A stretch of DNA of 33,974 bases from NCBI GenBank assembly GCA_037176905.1, contig JBBBWG010031520.1:5318-39291 (forward strand), in the 5' to 3' direction. The notes beneath the pieces are model-generated. The model ran no database searches and was not told where the DNA came from. It saw only the letters and a program-made list of their open reading frames with translations. The number at the start of each line of letters is the position of its first letter. Position 1 is the first letter of the stretch. Positions 22,107 through 33,680 of this stretch are shown in pieces. The DNA comes from Azolla pinnata (Eukaryota; Streptophyta; Polypodiopsida; Salviniales; Salviniaceae). The position numbers and the translations under genes were made by a program.

Positions 22107-23769
22107 GGGTTCTAGGAAAGAAGTTTCGTGGACAGGTTCCGTTGCGGGTGTTTTTTTTTTCTTTTGTTTTCTGACTTCTAGATTGCATCTCCAGCTGGAA
22201 CCCACCTTCACAGATTATACATACACATATATGCAAGATTGGGTTGCCGCTTTGTGATTTCGATCTAATTCATGGCATGAATGAAGAACGAATCTGTATT
22301 ATGTCGTGCCCCTGAGTCAATAGTAGCAAGCTGCAACATCGTATCGATTGATCGATCGATCTGCTGAAGCTCGTAGAGACGACGATGGACTCGGAAGACA
22401 AGAAATTTAACCGGAAGAAACACTGCGAGATTAAAAAGAGTGAAAATTTTCTGTCACCGAGAGCCTTAAAGTACAAGAGCACCGAAGATTGGTGGTAAAC
22501 TGAGTTGTTTAGACGTCACTTTGGTTACTAGTGATTCATCAAAATTGTTGCGTTAAAGTAAAAAGAAAAGTGTGGTTTTTTTTTCGTCGGCATTAGTAAA
22601 AGGAATATACATATACATGAGATTGTCGAGAGATTCATTACCAATCTCTTTGTACATATCCGCAAAGCTAAATTTCTTCTTAAATGATAGGAACTTATCT
22701 GTTTGATCTAAACTAAACCAAATCTAAACATATATGTTTGATCTAAATTGTATATTATAGCTAGAAGATGATATTACGTTCTTGCATGATCCTTCTGAAT
22801 TTCTCAGAATTCGAAATTCCCAACATTTAGTTCTTTTCGCAATCGAAGTCGCATTAAAGATTATCGTGTAATAATCCATGGGTAATGAGGGTGAGAACTT
22901 TGGCATTCATGCAAACATGCCACTTGGCAGTTATCGAAAACGACAAGGAGCTGGTTTTAATAGACCATGATACATATATACATATATATATACAACTACA
23001 TATACATAAATATATATATCGAGAATAATATAAGTCTGTAAGAAATAAGATAGTATAATAATTAGTGCTAATATTTTATACTGAAAGGGTGATAGGCTCG
23101 TATCCGTGATAGTTGTGATATGATGCAGCTCGTGGAATGCATGTATGCAATGGACTGCATAGATCTATCAGACACTTATCAGCTCTTTTCTGCACGACTC
23201 TGCTTGTCCATCTAACATTGGAAGTACACACGATTTGATTGCGATGCATGAAGCTCTGATCTCTCCTCTGCTCCCCGATGAATCGATCAAATCGGTGCTT
23301 TGAATAACCATTGCACTGTGCCAACGATCCGCTAAACTAAGCGTTAAATGTTTACGGGAGATTGGATATGCTTCATTGCAATATAATAGAAGAGACAAGA
23401 TGAGGATTTCATCATTTCTTTTCACGGCTTTTGCAAAGCAACCCAGAACCTCAGGCCGACAAGACCTGCCTAACAAACACATTAATTACATTTGAATGCA
23501 TGTTAAAAAATTAAAGAATCCACTCGATCCGATCTCTTGCTGAAAAGCTGCATGCCCAATGAACCGATCAACACTAAATAAATCCGATTCTGATATCACT
23601 AATTACGCGCCGATCGAAATATAGCAAGGGAATCGACCAGTAACCATCAAGTATACGAGGAAGCGAAAGCAATCAGTGAGCGACAACAGCATGAAGATTA
23701 CGGCGTGGCAAAAAGCACGAGAAGAAGATGCATGCAAACGGAAGTGATTAATCGAAGAAGGATAACAGA

Positions 23770-23826
23770 ATCGATTAGCGAGGATCGATTAGCGAGGATC
23801 GATTAGCGAGAATCGATTAGCGAGAA
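23770..23826. repeat. 14-bp tandem repeat, four copies
   Basis: Unit ATCGATTAGCGAGG repeats with TCGATTAGCGAG at 23771, 23785, 23799 and 23813. It shares the ATCGATTAG core with the palindromic repeat near 5650. Confidence 0.9.
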
Positions 23827-24469
23827 GTAAGAGAAGGGAATAAGATCAATCAGTGGGAATTAATTAGGCGTTAATCTTTTCTATGACAGGCGTTTAATCT
23901 GCAGTTTTATGAAATTGAGCAGGAGTTAAAAATGTAATTAAGAGAAATGTTCTGCGAACTGACCGTTGCTTCTTCTTTCTTCTTTCTTCTTTCTTCTTCT
24001 TTCTTTCTTTCTTCTTCTTCTTCTTCGTCTGCGTCTTCTTCGTCCTCGTCTGCGTCTTCGTCTTCTTCATCTGCTCTCGCCATCGCTCACAGACACGCAT
24101 ACGGAACAGTGCTTCGCGCCGACCAACTGCGCACAACATCCTCCTGCAGAGAATCTTCTCCCTGCTCCTTTTCCTCGCTTCAATCTCTCTGGACACGGAT
24201 TCTTCAACCCCGTGAACTGCTACCCGTTCCTTCAACTTTGTTTACGATTCTTCCGACCTCTTCTCGTCGCCTCTTCTACCGTTCCTTCTTCTTCTTCTTG
24301 GTTTTGTGGTCCTCAGTGACTCTGCTTCTGCTTTCTTTCCTCTTTTTTTTTTTTTTTCTCTTGTTTCTTCATTCTGACTGACTCCTCCTTGCGAGGAACC
24401 ACAAGTTTCCTTTGGTTTGCTGTCTTCTGCTGTTTTTTTTTCGTTTTGTTGAGCGCGGCTCATTTAGGT

Positions 24470-27469
24470 ATGGAGACTCCTCGAAGCGTCAGGAAAGCTC
24501 TTACGGATCGTGCATTCTCTCCTTCTCCTGAGGTGAAAACCCGAGGGAAGACACAAAATGTGGTAAGCAATCTTACGACTCTCCTCTAATCCCAAACCTG
24601 ATTCTTTATCAATCCTAAACCATCGCAGAACCTGAAAGAAATATCTTTCACGTTCTTGTTCCTCACCCTAACCTGTCAGGCAATGTTACAAAATGTCTCC
24701 ACCGCTGCTGGCAATGCCAAACCTAACTTTTGAGTTTCTTGTATCCTGAATCAAGATCTAAAAATGGGATGATTTTATTCACAGGGTTGCCGTTTTATTG
24801 CATCTCGCACTGCCATGGATTTCGAGATCGCAAATTACATGCTCGCAAAGGAAAATCTTCATAGCGAGCAGAATGTACTCAATGTAAATCTCTCTCGTTC
24901 TCTCTCTTTCTTTCGCTCTCTCAAATCACTCTATTTCCACATGTTTTATTTTAATCCTCTTCTTTTCAATACTTTCTAACGCAATCATTCCTCTTCTTAA
25001 TCATTTTCTTTGCTAGAGTTCGTCGTTCTTCTGTTTTAATGTTCGAAATTGCTGTAGCAAATTGATCCTCATTGGATTGCTTCTCGTGTTTGAACCTTTC
25101 TTTTTATGCTCGAAATATAAGTCATTCTAAAGCGTCATTATTTGTAACGGTGCAAAACGAAGCCTTAATTATTTCATATCACTCATGATCAGAATGGAAA
25201 TGTTCTAAACCATTGTGTTTGTATAATTCTGCAGGAGGAATACAGGAAACAATTGGCTGGGAACCTTCTGAAAGATAGTAATATAATTAGCAACAGCAGC
25301 AGGATTCTGGCCTTCAAGAATAAGCCCCCTCCTCCTCCTGAAAGATTCGAGAGGAATGCCAAGATGCTGTATGCAGAGAATATACAAGCTGCTGGTGTTA
25401 AACGAAGCAAGATCTTCCGCCACATCCCACAGGTAAACACCATGCTTCTTCTTTCCATCCATTGCTCTCTTTACAGAATGCAGTTTTACATGTCTCTATC
25501 GTTAACTAAGCAGAACATCATAGAGTACTGATTTTGGCTATTGTTAAAGACAAATCAAGCTATGGCTTCTTTTACACATCCATTGCTCTCTTATAAAAGA
25601 TAACCTTTCATGTCTCTGTTATCAACTACTGAACTGAGGGTGGTATAGTGAATTTTGTGAGAAGAGAAGCCAAACAAATCATCTCCTCACGATTGCTTGT
25701 GATTTATAGTGTTATTATAATCAACATTCCGAACAGTACCTTGTGATTTCTATGCTTATACAGCGAAAATTGCTTATAAGGGAGATAAGTGTACATTAAA
25801 CTAGTCGAATTTCTTTCTTTTAATTTCCTTAAGGTTTTCCCTTCTTAGTGTAGCCTCTGTAGTCTTCCTCTAGGTTGTGGTTTATGTCTCTCTATAATGA
25901 ATACCAAACAGTGGATAATGGTGATATTTGTTCAAGATGAAATCATGTAAAGAATTCCAAATCCTTAAACCCTTCATCAATTCTTAGCATATCATATAAT
26001 TTCTTTTCGGATGAAGTCTGATCGTGGAAACATGTATGCATGCATACCATTTACAGTCTGCAGAGAGAACTCTAGATGCACCTGAGCTGCTGGATGATTA
26101 CTATTTAAATTTGTTGGATTGGAGCTCGAAGAATGTTGTGGCAATTGCGTTAGGGAACACAGTGTATTTGTGGCATGCTTCTACTGGTTCGATTGAGGAG
26201 CTCCTGCAAGTGAATCAAGAGGATGGTCCAGTCACAAGCTTGAGCTGGGGTCCAGATGGAAAACACATTGGAATTGGTTTGGATAATGGTGAAGTTCAGC
26301 TATGGGACTCCCTTTCACTCTGCAAGGTCAGAACTATGAAGGGTCACAGTGCTAGAGTTGGGAGCCTTGCATGGAATGGTGGACCCATACTCAGCTCCGG
26401 AAGCAGAGATAACTGCATCTTCAATCATGATGGTAAGTAAGCATGTACGATCGAAATTTATCCAAGTAATCACATTGCCTTTTCAACGGTGATATACTTT
26501 TCAGACTTCATTACTGTTCTCTTCAAAATGCCTTTTGAACATGTTGGTCAACCAATGTGACCAAACAATTCCGTTTCTTACGTTTATATATGCCTTTCGA
26601 TTCATATATAGACATAAAAGCTTCATTTTTTTCTTGGATAAATATCTGGATATCTTGATTACGAGAGTAACATTTACTAAACAATCTTATTCAATGCAGT
26701 GAGGATTCGAGATCATTTGATCATGAAGATGCGAGCCCATGATCAAGAAGTTTGTGGATTGAAATGGTCTCTATCTGGACAACAACTTGCAAGTGGAGGA
26801 AATGATAACTTGCTACACATATGGGATGCCTCAATGCTCCACGGTGGCTCATCAGCAAACAGTTACCTTCATCGATTCAACGATCATCAAGCAGCTGTGA
26901 AAGCTTTGGCATGGTGTCCATTCCAGAATCATTTGTTGGCGTCAGGTGGTGGCACAGCTGACCGATGCATCAAGTTCTGGAATACCCAGACTGGAATCTG
27001 TTTAAACAGTGTGGATACAAACTCTCAAGTCTGTGCTTTGCAATGGAGCAAACATGAAAAGGAGCTTCTCAGCTCCCATGGATTCAGTCAAAATCAGCTC
27101 TGCCTCTGGAGGTACCCATCACTGATGAAAATGGCAGAACTCCGAGGTCATACATCAAGGGTTCTGCATCTGGCCCAGGTACTGGAAAGAAAATATTTTA
27201 GGTTTTTGAGAGCAAAATGAGGACTTGACTTAGGTTCTTAAAACCGATGCTCTTGTTCCTGGTGGAATATATTTGAAAATATCTTCTCTGTGCTTTTGCT
27301 GATACAGAGTCCAGATGGGTATACAGTTGCATCAGCGGCTGGGGATGAGACCTTGAGGTTTTGGCAGGTTTTTGGAATACCAGACAACAACTCAAAACAG
27401 CTTACGAGGGCAAAGAGCACGCAATCCAGTTGCGGCATTGGGAGCAGTAGCTGCACTATGATTCGATAG
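24470..27469 (+). CDS. CDC20: CDC20, WD40 activator of the anaphase-promoting complex
   Basis: Complete six-exon gene: 24470-24562, 24785-24883, 25235-25432, 26057-26432, 26700-27178, 27308-27469; 468 aa, all junctions GT-AG with phases closing. It recruits substrates to APC/C for ubiquitination at mitosis. The N-terminus has a KEN box (AKENL, 53-55) and a [12 protein letters not shown] motif (87 onward). A seven-bladed WD40 propeller (about 135-440) carries [49 protein letters not shown] and the Ile-Arg C-terminus that docks on APC3. GNTVYLW and the SAERTLDAP start favour CDC20 over CCS52/FZR. Oddity: the C-box, usually DRFIPxR in plants, reads CRFIASR (33-39), so the leading Asp and the Pro are lost although the following [11 protein letters not shown] is kept. 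The upstream leader is strongly pyrimidine-rich. Plants often have several CDC20 copies, and this may be a diverged one. Confidence 0.96.
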
Positions 27470-28495
27470 ATGAATCTACTACTTGACACCAATAGCCAGA
27501 CAAAAAATTCATCCATACTATACTTTGCTCACGGTAGGTCACCCCTCACAAAGGGTTTTCCTGCAACTCGTCTACTGACAGCTTTATGCAACAAAGCTCT
27601 GAGAAGCGCCAAATAATGAAACCCTACCCCAGGCCTGGAGATTACCAGTCTCACGCAAACAAAACCAGGTATGTCAACCATCCTTTGTATTATTAATTTT
27701 GTGTTTATTATTTCCTCTGTAACTTCTTTGTCCATTGCTGTAAAATCTTGTGTATTGTGAGGCAGAAAGTTATATGTATTCATTTGCTTTCCTTTTGGTG
27801 GCCCTACTGGGATATGTATACTGGTTTCTTGCTGTAAGCATGAAATTTAGGAAGCCTTTTCTTCCCTGTTTGGTATAAGCATGCAATGTAGGAAGTCTTT
27901 TTCTTCCCTGTTTTTTTTTGCATAATAAAATTGATAGTATCTCGTGTATATTTAGTATTGGTTAGTGTCTTTCTTTTTATTTGTCATAAAAAGATGCCTT
28001 TCTGGGTATGTACAATTATTGTTGGTTCATTCTTTTCCTTTTGGAATAAGAAATGCCCTCTATGGAAATACCCTAAACCCTAAACCGGCGTTTATAAACG
28101 CCAACAAATATGCAGGATTTATTCAAATTCAGGATATGCTCAGATTCTCTATCCTATCTGGCTGATTTGATACTTTGACGATAATATTCCTTGTCATGTT
28201 TTGAACCGGTGTCCATGAATGAAATATGTAAATTTGACTCTAGAAACGAAAATCGGGCAGTGAGGATTTGATTACATGCAGTAGTCATATATTAGACAGA
28301 AGGATGACAAAAAGCAAAGTCCAAACAAAATCTAGGAAATAATATTTGAAGAATAAGAAAAGGAGTCCACTAAAGGCTGGGGATTCTTATTCTCAGAATA
28401 ATGAGCAACTTTTATTCAGTTGCTTCCATATCATCTAAGCTGAAATCTACAACTTTTATTCAGTTGCTTCCATGATCTAAGTCTAAGCAAAAATC
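27470..28495. other. Convergent 3' region between CDC20 and LEA-1
   Basis: 3' UTRs of the two converging genes and spacer. CCCTAAACCCTAAACC (28070-28085) is a short telomere-like motif. AGGAAG(T/C)(C/T)TTTTCTTCCCTG occurs twice about 45 bp apart (near 27850 and 27890). No further gene is seen. Confidence 0.5.
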
Positions 28496-29359
28496 TCATT
28501 GGGCATTTCCACCACCTCCAGTCACCGGACGCTTCACAGCATCTACAGCTTCTCTCACTTTGTCACCAGCCTATAAGGCAAAACAAAAAAGAAGGATCAA
28601 TGTAACGAACTAACAAGTGGAAGCCAATTGATGAATTTTGACTCAAGACAATTCTAGTCGGACTACTAATGAACCCAATGATGCTGCTAATCTACGGGAT
28701 CCTCCAAAACTGAGATTAGCAGCTTGGGTGTTTCCAACATCCTAGTGTATAATTTGACGAAATGTAGGTACTATACATATACATAAACAGCAACATTTAT
28801 AACAATTTCAACTGTGTTTCAGAAATAAAAGTTGGCATGATTTTACTTGTTGCGCAAGACTAGATGCCTGGTCTTTTGCTTGGGTGGCTGTGTCCTGAGC
28901 AGCATGTGCGGCATCCGAAGCCTTTTGCTGGGCTGATTCTATGAGCCCCTGCCCCTGTTCCTTGGTCTCCCCTGCCTTCTCCTGGGTTGCCTCAGAAACC
29001 TCTGAAGCCTTAGCCTGAATCATCAGCTTTGTGTAAGATTAATGAATATACTTCATGAGATTTGTTTATATATACAGCTTCCTACTCTTCCCCAATTTGT
29101 GTGGATGTGAGTCTTGATCTATCCTTAACCATAAACCCCAAGGCCAAATCTCTTCGATTCAGAGATATCTTTAGTTTGCGTATGTCACGCATGTTTAATC
29201 GATACTACAGCCTAAACTAAATCAAGTCACATACAACTGAAATAGACCGTATTTTAAACAGCTCCTAAGCTAACCTTTGTTAATACTTCTCACCTTGGCA
29301 CTCTCCTTGGTCTCGTGAGCCTTCTCGGAGGTTGCTTGGGTACGAGATTGATGAGACAT
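28496..29359 (-). CDS. LEA protein, group 3 (LEA_4-like), copy 1
   Basis: Three exons on the minus strand: 29294-29359, 28847-29014, 28496-28570; 102 aa, both introns phase 0. Exon 1 encodes MSHQSRTQATSEKAHETKES, exon 2 the Ala/Lys/Glu/Gln-rich helix-forming repeats (QEKAGETKEQGQ, ASDAAHAAQDTATQAKDQ) and exon 3 AGDKVREAVDAVKRPVTGGG ending NAQ. The composition (Ala, Gln, Lys, Glu; no Cys or Trp) and imperfect 11-residue periodicity are typical of LEA_4 proteins, which are disordered when hydrated and fold into amphipathic helices on drying, protecting proteins and membranes. It lies in tandem, same strand, with copy 2 about 1.6 kb away. The upstream region has a TATA box, a G-box and RY elements, implying ABA and seed-maturation control. 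It could alternatively be called a LEA1-like protein; the exact subgroup is uncertain. Confidence 0.92.
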
Positions 29360-29464
29360 GGTTATCAAGGCCTCGCTGGGATTGATATGGAGAAAGGATC
29401 TTCTGATTTATATGGAGAATTATGTGGAAGGCTTGATTGATTGATAACAGGGAAAGCTGGACGA

Positions 29465-29534
29465 TTTTATAGAGAAGAGAGACTTGTGCACAAGGGAGAA
29501 ACTAGCATGCACGTGGACGCGGTGCTGCATGCAT
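29465..29534 (-). promoter_or_regulatory. LEA-1 promoter: TATA box, G-box/ABRE, RY elements
   Basis: Reading upstream from the LEA-1 ATG (29359): TATAAAA at 29465-29471, then RY core CATGCA at 29506-29511 overlapping the palindromic G-box CACGTG at 29510-29515, then a perfect RY palindrome TGCATGCA at 29526-29533. G-box ABREs bind ABF/ABI5-type bZIPs and RY elements bind ABI3/FUS3 B3 factors. The TATA box is about 110 bp from the ATG. Confidence 0.75.
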
Positions 29535-29639
29535 CAGTGACCTTTATTTGTATAAGTTCTGTTCCTTCTTATGCAAGACTTTTTTGTACATAAAGTATTA
29601 TGCAGGTTTTATTAATGTAGGTGAATTTGTACCAACCAG

Positions 29640-30978
29640 TGTATTTGCAGATTGCCACTTTTTTGTGATCAGTATGGAATTCATTATTAGCTTGGACTTC
29701 GTCCAGTGATGCTCTTTTGCAATAAATGATAATCAAAATGGCTTATGTTGTCAGATTGAGGTGTGAAATGTGTTGTGTTATGGTCAGACTTCAGTGTAGT
29801 GTGTCAAATGCCTTAATGATTATTATTTACAAGCCGATTGATTTAGTCTCTATGAATTGAAAGTTGGATAATCAGATTAGGATTTTTAATTTGCAAGTGT
29901 CCTGACATATTATTGAACTATCAAATTACGGTACTGGTATCCCTGAATATAATTAGCTATCATGCACCCTCTTGAGGTTAGTCTCATTGAATTGAAAGTT
30001 GGATAATCAGATTAGGATTTTTTGACATACAATTGAACTATGAAATTACGTTATTGGTATCCCTGCATATTAATTAACCTATCAAATTGATTTCGTATCA
30101 TTGGTTTGAAAGTTGGATAGTCAGATTAGGGTTGAAAGTTGGCTAATCGGATTAGGGCTTTCGGTTTGCAAGTGTGCTGACATAATTTAACTATGGAATT
30201 ACGTTTTACGTTTTACTGGTAACTCTGAATATTTTAATGGGTGCAACTGAGCGTTTTTTATGTGGGCAAATTTGTTTCATTTACTATATACACTGGGGCG
30301 GGTTATTAGTATATCATTAATCCTTCCCACCCGTGCACGCATTTTTCAAGTAATTTCTTGACTCTTTTCTTGTACTATGGAATGTAGATTAAAGCGAAAT
30401 TTATCAAAATAAAAAGATCGATCCAATGTGCTATAGCTATAATATAATCTTACAATTATCACAACTTTGTGTTCAGGCTGGCTCTAAACTGCCTCGACAA
30501 TTCGATTCAACAAAACTCCCGGGGGTTCCTGTAATAGCCATCCTCGAGCAATATTTGTCAAAATATGTTCCGATTCGCTAGCTATAATATATGTTCCAAT
30601 TCGCTAGTAAATTGCCATCAATTTTCTTTAATCACAACCGAACTGCAGCAATAATTTAGCTGTGATAACATCAGCTCTAACAATAGAGCAGCATGAGATT
30701 CAGTTTCAGATCTTCCTCCCACTATTCGCAAATTAACATCCATCATCAATTCTTTCGACGTGGGTATTTGATAACAATAGAGATTCTCAACAAAGCATCA
30801 CACTTTTTACCAACATTAAACATAAGCAAGATGATGAGAACAGCAAAAGCAAATCTCTCCACTATTAATGAAAAAACCCCATGGTTCTATAAACAGATTC
30901 TATAAGCTGATTCACAAGCTCTTAATGCTTCTTATTTCAGATTTTAAAAAAGTTTCATCAAGTGCTCAAAAGGATCTC
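29640..30978. other. Spacer between the two LEA genes
   Basis: It contains the promoter-distal region of LEA-1, a degenerate tandem repeat (29843-30235) and the presumed 3' UTR of LEA-2 at the right end. CGATTCGCTAGCTATAATAT and a related ATTCGCTAGTAAAT lie close together at about 30570-30612. No gene-like frame is convincing. Confidence 0.5.
29843..30235. repeat. Degenerate tandem repeat of roughly 100-140 bp
   Basis: The motif GAAAGTTGGATAATCAGATT followed by AGG occurs near 29858 and 29993, with variants near 30108 and 30133. Between copies the elements TTTGCAAGTGT, TGACAT, TGAACTAT, AAATTACG and TGGTATCCCTG recur in the same order. Copies have diverged and some are shortened. Confidence 0.75.
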
Positions 30979-32148
30979 TCAAGGATTGTTCCCTCCACCA
31001 CCAGTAACACTGCTCTTAACAGCCTCCACCGCTTCTCTTGCCTTGTCACCAGCCTGCAGATGTCACAGGATTACTTCATAAAATCCAAGCCATCGCTTTT
31101 TCATACATGGAACCATTATTATAATGTGGAGTTTCAAGATTTTCGCCATTTGATTCTCCTTTTTACATGATTAGGTCATTAATACTCCAAGCCATTGATT
31201 CATTATATATGATCATATGGTCATTTTAGCCATTTCATCCTCCTTACATGCATATGACCTATCATAGGAATCGATTACCACAAACTTAACAAATAAGGAT
31301 GCCATTGATTGTGGCCAAGAACTAAGTTTTGTACACAATTTATGATCTGAATGAATTATGATGATAGTACCTGTTGCAAGAGGCTTCCCGTTTGCTCTTT
31401 GGCCTGCGTGGCCTTCTCCTGAGCAGCTTGGCTAGCCTCCGAAGCCTTCTGCTGCGCAGCTTGGGTGCTCTCCGACATCTTCTCCTGCGCAGATTGCGCC
31501 ATTCCTTTGCTCTGCTCCTTGGCTTCTCCTGCCTTCTCTTGGGTAGCTTGTGAAGCTTCCGATGCCTTGTCCTATAATATAGTTATATACGAGCACATAC
31601 AAATTAGGGCAAAATCAAAGACAAAAAGACGTAGCTCAGGATCAAATTAAACCTAACCCTACGGTCAGATCAGCATGAGCTGATCCTTCTTTGGGCTGGT
31701 AATTACAGGTTTATTAGGGTTTAGGGTTTAGAAGAGATCCATCAATTAGAAGAGATCAATCACGTGTACTAAGTGACTCTTTATAATTTGCAAGTTTGCT
31801 TTCAATTCTATTGAAACAGAACTGAGAACTACCACTACCAACAAGTTCCCATGTCTGTTTTAAGCAACAAGTTCCCACAGATTTCCTATACAGAAACCGT
31901 GCAGATCCATACATATTATGAGAAGCAAGCTCATGCCATGCTGGTGAAGCATAAATAACCATTGCAAATTCGACCGCATAAAACCGAGATCAAATTCGGA
32001 CCCAAAAGAAATCCGGCCCAAAATATACTAGGATTCAGAGGACCAGAATGAATCAAAGAAGTTAATGTAACAGAATGTTTTCTACCTTGGCGCTCTCCTT
32101 GGTCTCGTGAGCCTTGTGGGAGATAGCTTGACCTTGGGATTCAGACAT
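30979..32148 (-). CDS. LEA protein, group 3 (LEA_4-like), copy 2
   Basis: Three exons on the minus strand: 32086-32148, 31371-31571, 30979-31053; 112 aa, both introns phase 0 at the same sites as copy 1. Exon 1 gives MSESQGQAISHKAHETKESA (last eight residues shared with copy 1), exon 2 the Ala/Gln/Lys/Glu repeats (QEKAGEAKEQSKG, AQEKMSESTQAAQQKASEAS) and exon 3 AGDKAREAVEAVKSSVTGGG ending NNP. Exon 2 has 67 codons against 56 in copy 1, a difference of exactly one 11-residue LEA repeat. Matching intron positions, termini and promoter layout show a tandem duplication followed by repeat gain or loss. Function as for copy 1: a desiccation protectant, probably induced by ABA and in maturing seed. 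Confidence 0.93.
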
Positions 32149-32261
32149 GGCGATGTTTATTACAATATAAACTGCTGCTGTTTTAGAAGATAGATAAGAT
32201 ATAGAGCTGCTGTACTACTAGAGCAATACACAGTGCCTTCTGGCCATGGAAGCTCTCCGTT

Positions 32262-32326
32262 CTTATACAGCTCCGCCATCGCCATGGCTTCTGCACGTGG
32301 CAGGCAACTGCGCATGCACAGCGACA
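32262..32326 (-). promoter_or_regulatory. LEA-2 promoter: TATA box, ABRE/G-box, RY element
   Basis: Upstream of the LEA-2 ATG (32148): TATAAG at 32262-32267, CACGTGGC (strong ABRE/G-box on the plus strand) at 32294-32301, RY core CATGCA at 32313-32318, and ACACGTA near 32324. Order and spacing parallel LEA-1: TATA about 115 bp from the ATG, with the G-box and RY 25-60 bp further out. A telobox AAACCCT (32330-32336) follows. Confidence 0.75.
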
Positions 32327-32340
32327 CGTAAACCCTCCTC

Positions 32341-32499
32341 CAAGAAGAAGAAGAAGAAGAAGAAGAAGAAGAAGACGAAATAATAATAATAATAATAATA
32401 ATAGTAATAGTAATAATAATAATGGTAATAGTAATAAAAAAAGTAATAGTAGTAGTAATAATAATAATAGCAATATGTAATATTAATAATATTAGTAAT

Positions 32500-32541
<42 letters not shown>
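32341..32541. repeat. Compound trinucleotide microsatellite (GAA, AAT, ATT)
   Basis: GAA repeats (32342-32376) are followed by interrupted AAT/AGT repeats (32380-32520) and then ATT repeats (32518-32541). The AAT and ATT runs at about 32500-32541 are complementary and could form a hairpin. It lies about 200 bp upstream of the LEA-2 start. The Leu/Ile-rich minus-strand open frames over it are artefacts. Confidence 0.9.
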
Positions 32542-33200
32542 AACAGAAAAGGAATCCATTTAAAAGAGAAATGCACAATTATAATCAATAATAACGCCTA
32601 ACAAAATTATAAATTACATTTTTAATGCCTGCTCTTATCTGCCACTGAAAATCGATATCCAATTAATTCCGTTTAGTAGAATGTTGTTGTCTTCTTTTAT
32701 TCCCTGATCGAATCCGTGTTGATCAATTGATCCCTAATCGATTTCTTTTCACTGTATTCGATTACCAAAAAGCTCGTAGTTTTCCGCATCTGATTAATTG
32801 ATGAATGCATTATAAGCTCGTGTTAATCGAGTAATCGAGCGTTGGTTCATTAATTAATTTGAGCTTAATTGAACTCACAGCCAATTGAATCTGACCTGCA
32901 CTAATATCTAAACCCTAAAAAACCCTAAACTGGTATTCGACATTCTTGTATTTCACGTCTCCTGATAACAAAAAAATACAGTTTAATGCAAACCCACCCG
33001 CTGAGATCCAAGCTCGTGATTGATCCCTAAACCTAAAACCCAAAAATCTTGAACACTAAAACCCTAAACCCTAAACTGGGCATTCACGATGCGCCGCTTT
33101 ATAACCCAAATCAGGCCGGAAATTCACGATCCGCCGAGCGTTGTTTTTCTTTATAAACCCAAATCAGGGCATGGCATGAATACCGTGACCATCTATATGT
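32542..33200. other. AT-rich intergenic DNA with telomere-like motifs
   Basis: CCCTAAA-type motifs occur at about 32910-32930 (AACCCTAAAAAACCCTAAAC) and 33057-33075. A duplicated segment with ATTCACGAT(C/G)CGCCG and TTTATAACCCAAATCAGG (about 33083-33170) recurs some 40 bp apart. No gene-like frame. Confidence 0.6.
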
Positions 33201-33202
33201 CA

Positions 33203-33287
33203 TGACTTTTGACCGTCTATATTTCTTGACTCTTGACCATTGAAACGTCTTGACTCTTGACCATGGATATATCTTGACTCTTGACCA
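33203..33287. repeat. W-box-rich short tandem repeat
   Basis: Seven TTGAC cores in about 85 bp, mostly in CTTGACTCTTGACCAT units spaced 25-28 bp apart (units near 33224, 33249 and 33272, with a partial one near 33208). TTGAC is the WRKY W-box core. All are in the same orientation, unlike the inverted pairs near 15100. Confidence 0.8.
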
Positions 33288-33680
33288 TCTATCTAACAGT
33301 GCAAGTTATATGGACAGAAACGTTACATGTTTTAAAAGGTCAATGGGACGCTCTAATTGGTACATTTGATAAAGTAACTCAAAAAAAGGAGAAAGTTCCA
33401 TCAACTACAATCTCTTTTTCCATTCTATAAAAGGATGCCATAGGGCTTAAAATGGAATTATGCTACTCGTAACTGGCTGTTAACTTCACCCCACGAATTA
33501 AAGTTATCGTCTCTGTCAGAGAGAAGGTCTAACTACGGGGACGTAGTTCAACGATGTTGAGAACTAAGATTGAGATGCAGTAGTGTCGGAGTTAATCTTT
33601 TTTTGCACCACAACTTTTCATAAGTAACCAGTTCCGTTCGTCATGATGAGTATCTTATTACAATGTGTGTATGCTCGATC

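Larger units (their letters stand above)
21207..24469. other. Divergent intergenic region between trihelix gene and CDC20
   Basis: It holds the trihelix leader (including a likely 5' UTR intron at 21240-21589), A-rich DNA near 21860-21900, a 25-bp minisatellite (22014-22106), AT-rich TATATA stretches (22970-23020), a 14-bp minisatellite (23770-23826) and the pyrimidine-rich TTC/TCT leader of CDC20 (about 23960-24060 and 24280-24370). Long open frames in the TTC tract are low-complexity artefacts. No convincing gene. Confidence 0.5.

Noticed and set aside
23947..24381. Ser/Phe-rich frame ahead of CDC20
   Set aside because: Low-complexity reading of the pyrimidine-rich leader; CDC20 starts at 24470 in conserved form.
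32160..32588. Minus-strand frame rich in Ile, Leu and Ser
   Set aside because: It is a reading of GAA/AAT/ATT microsatellites over the LEA-2 promoter.
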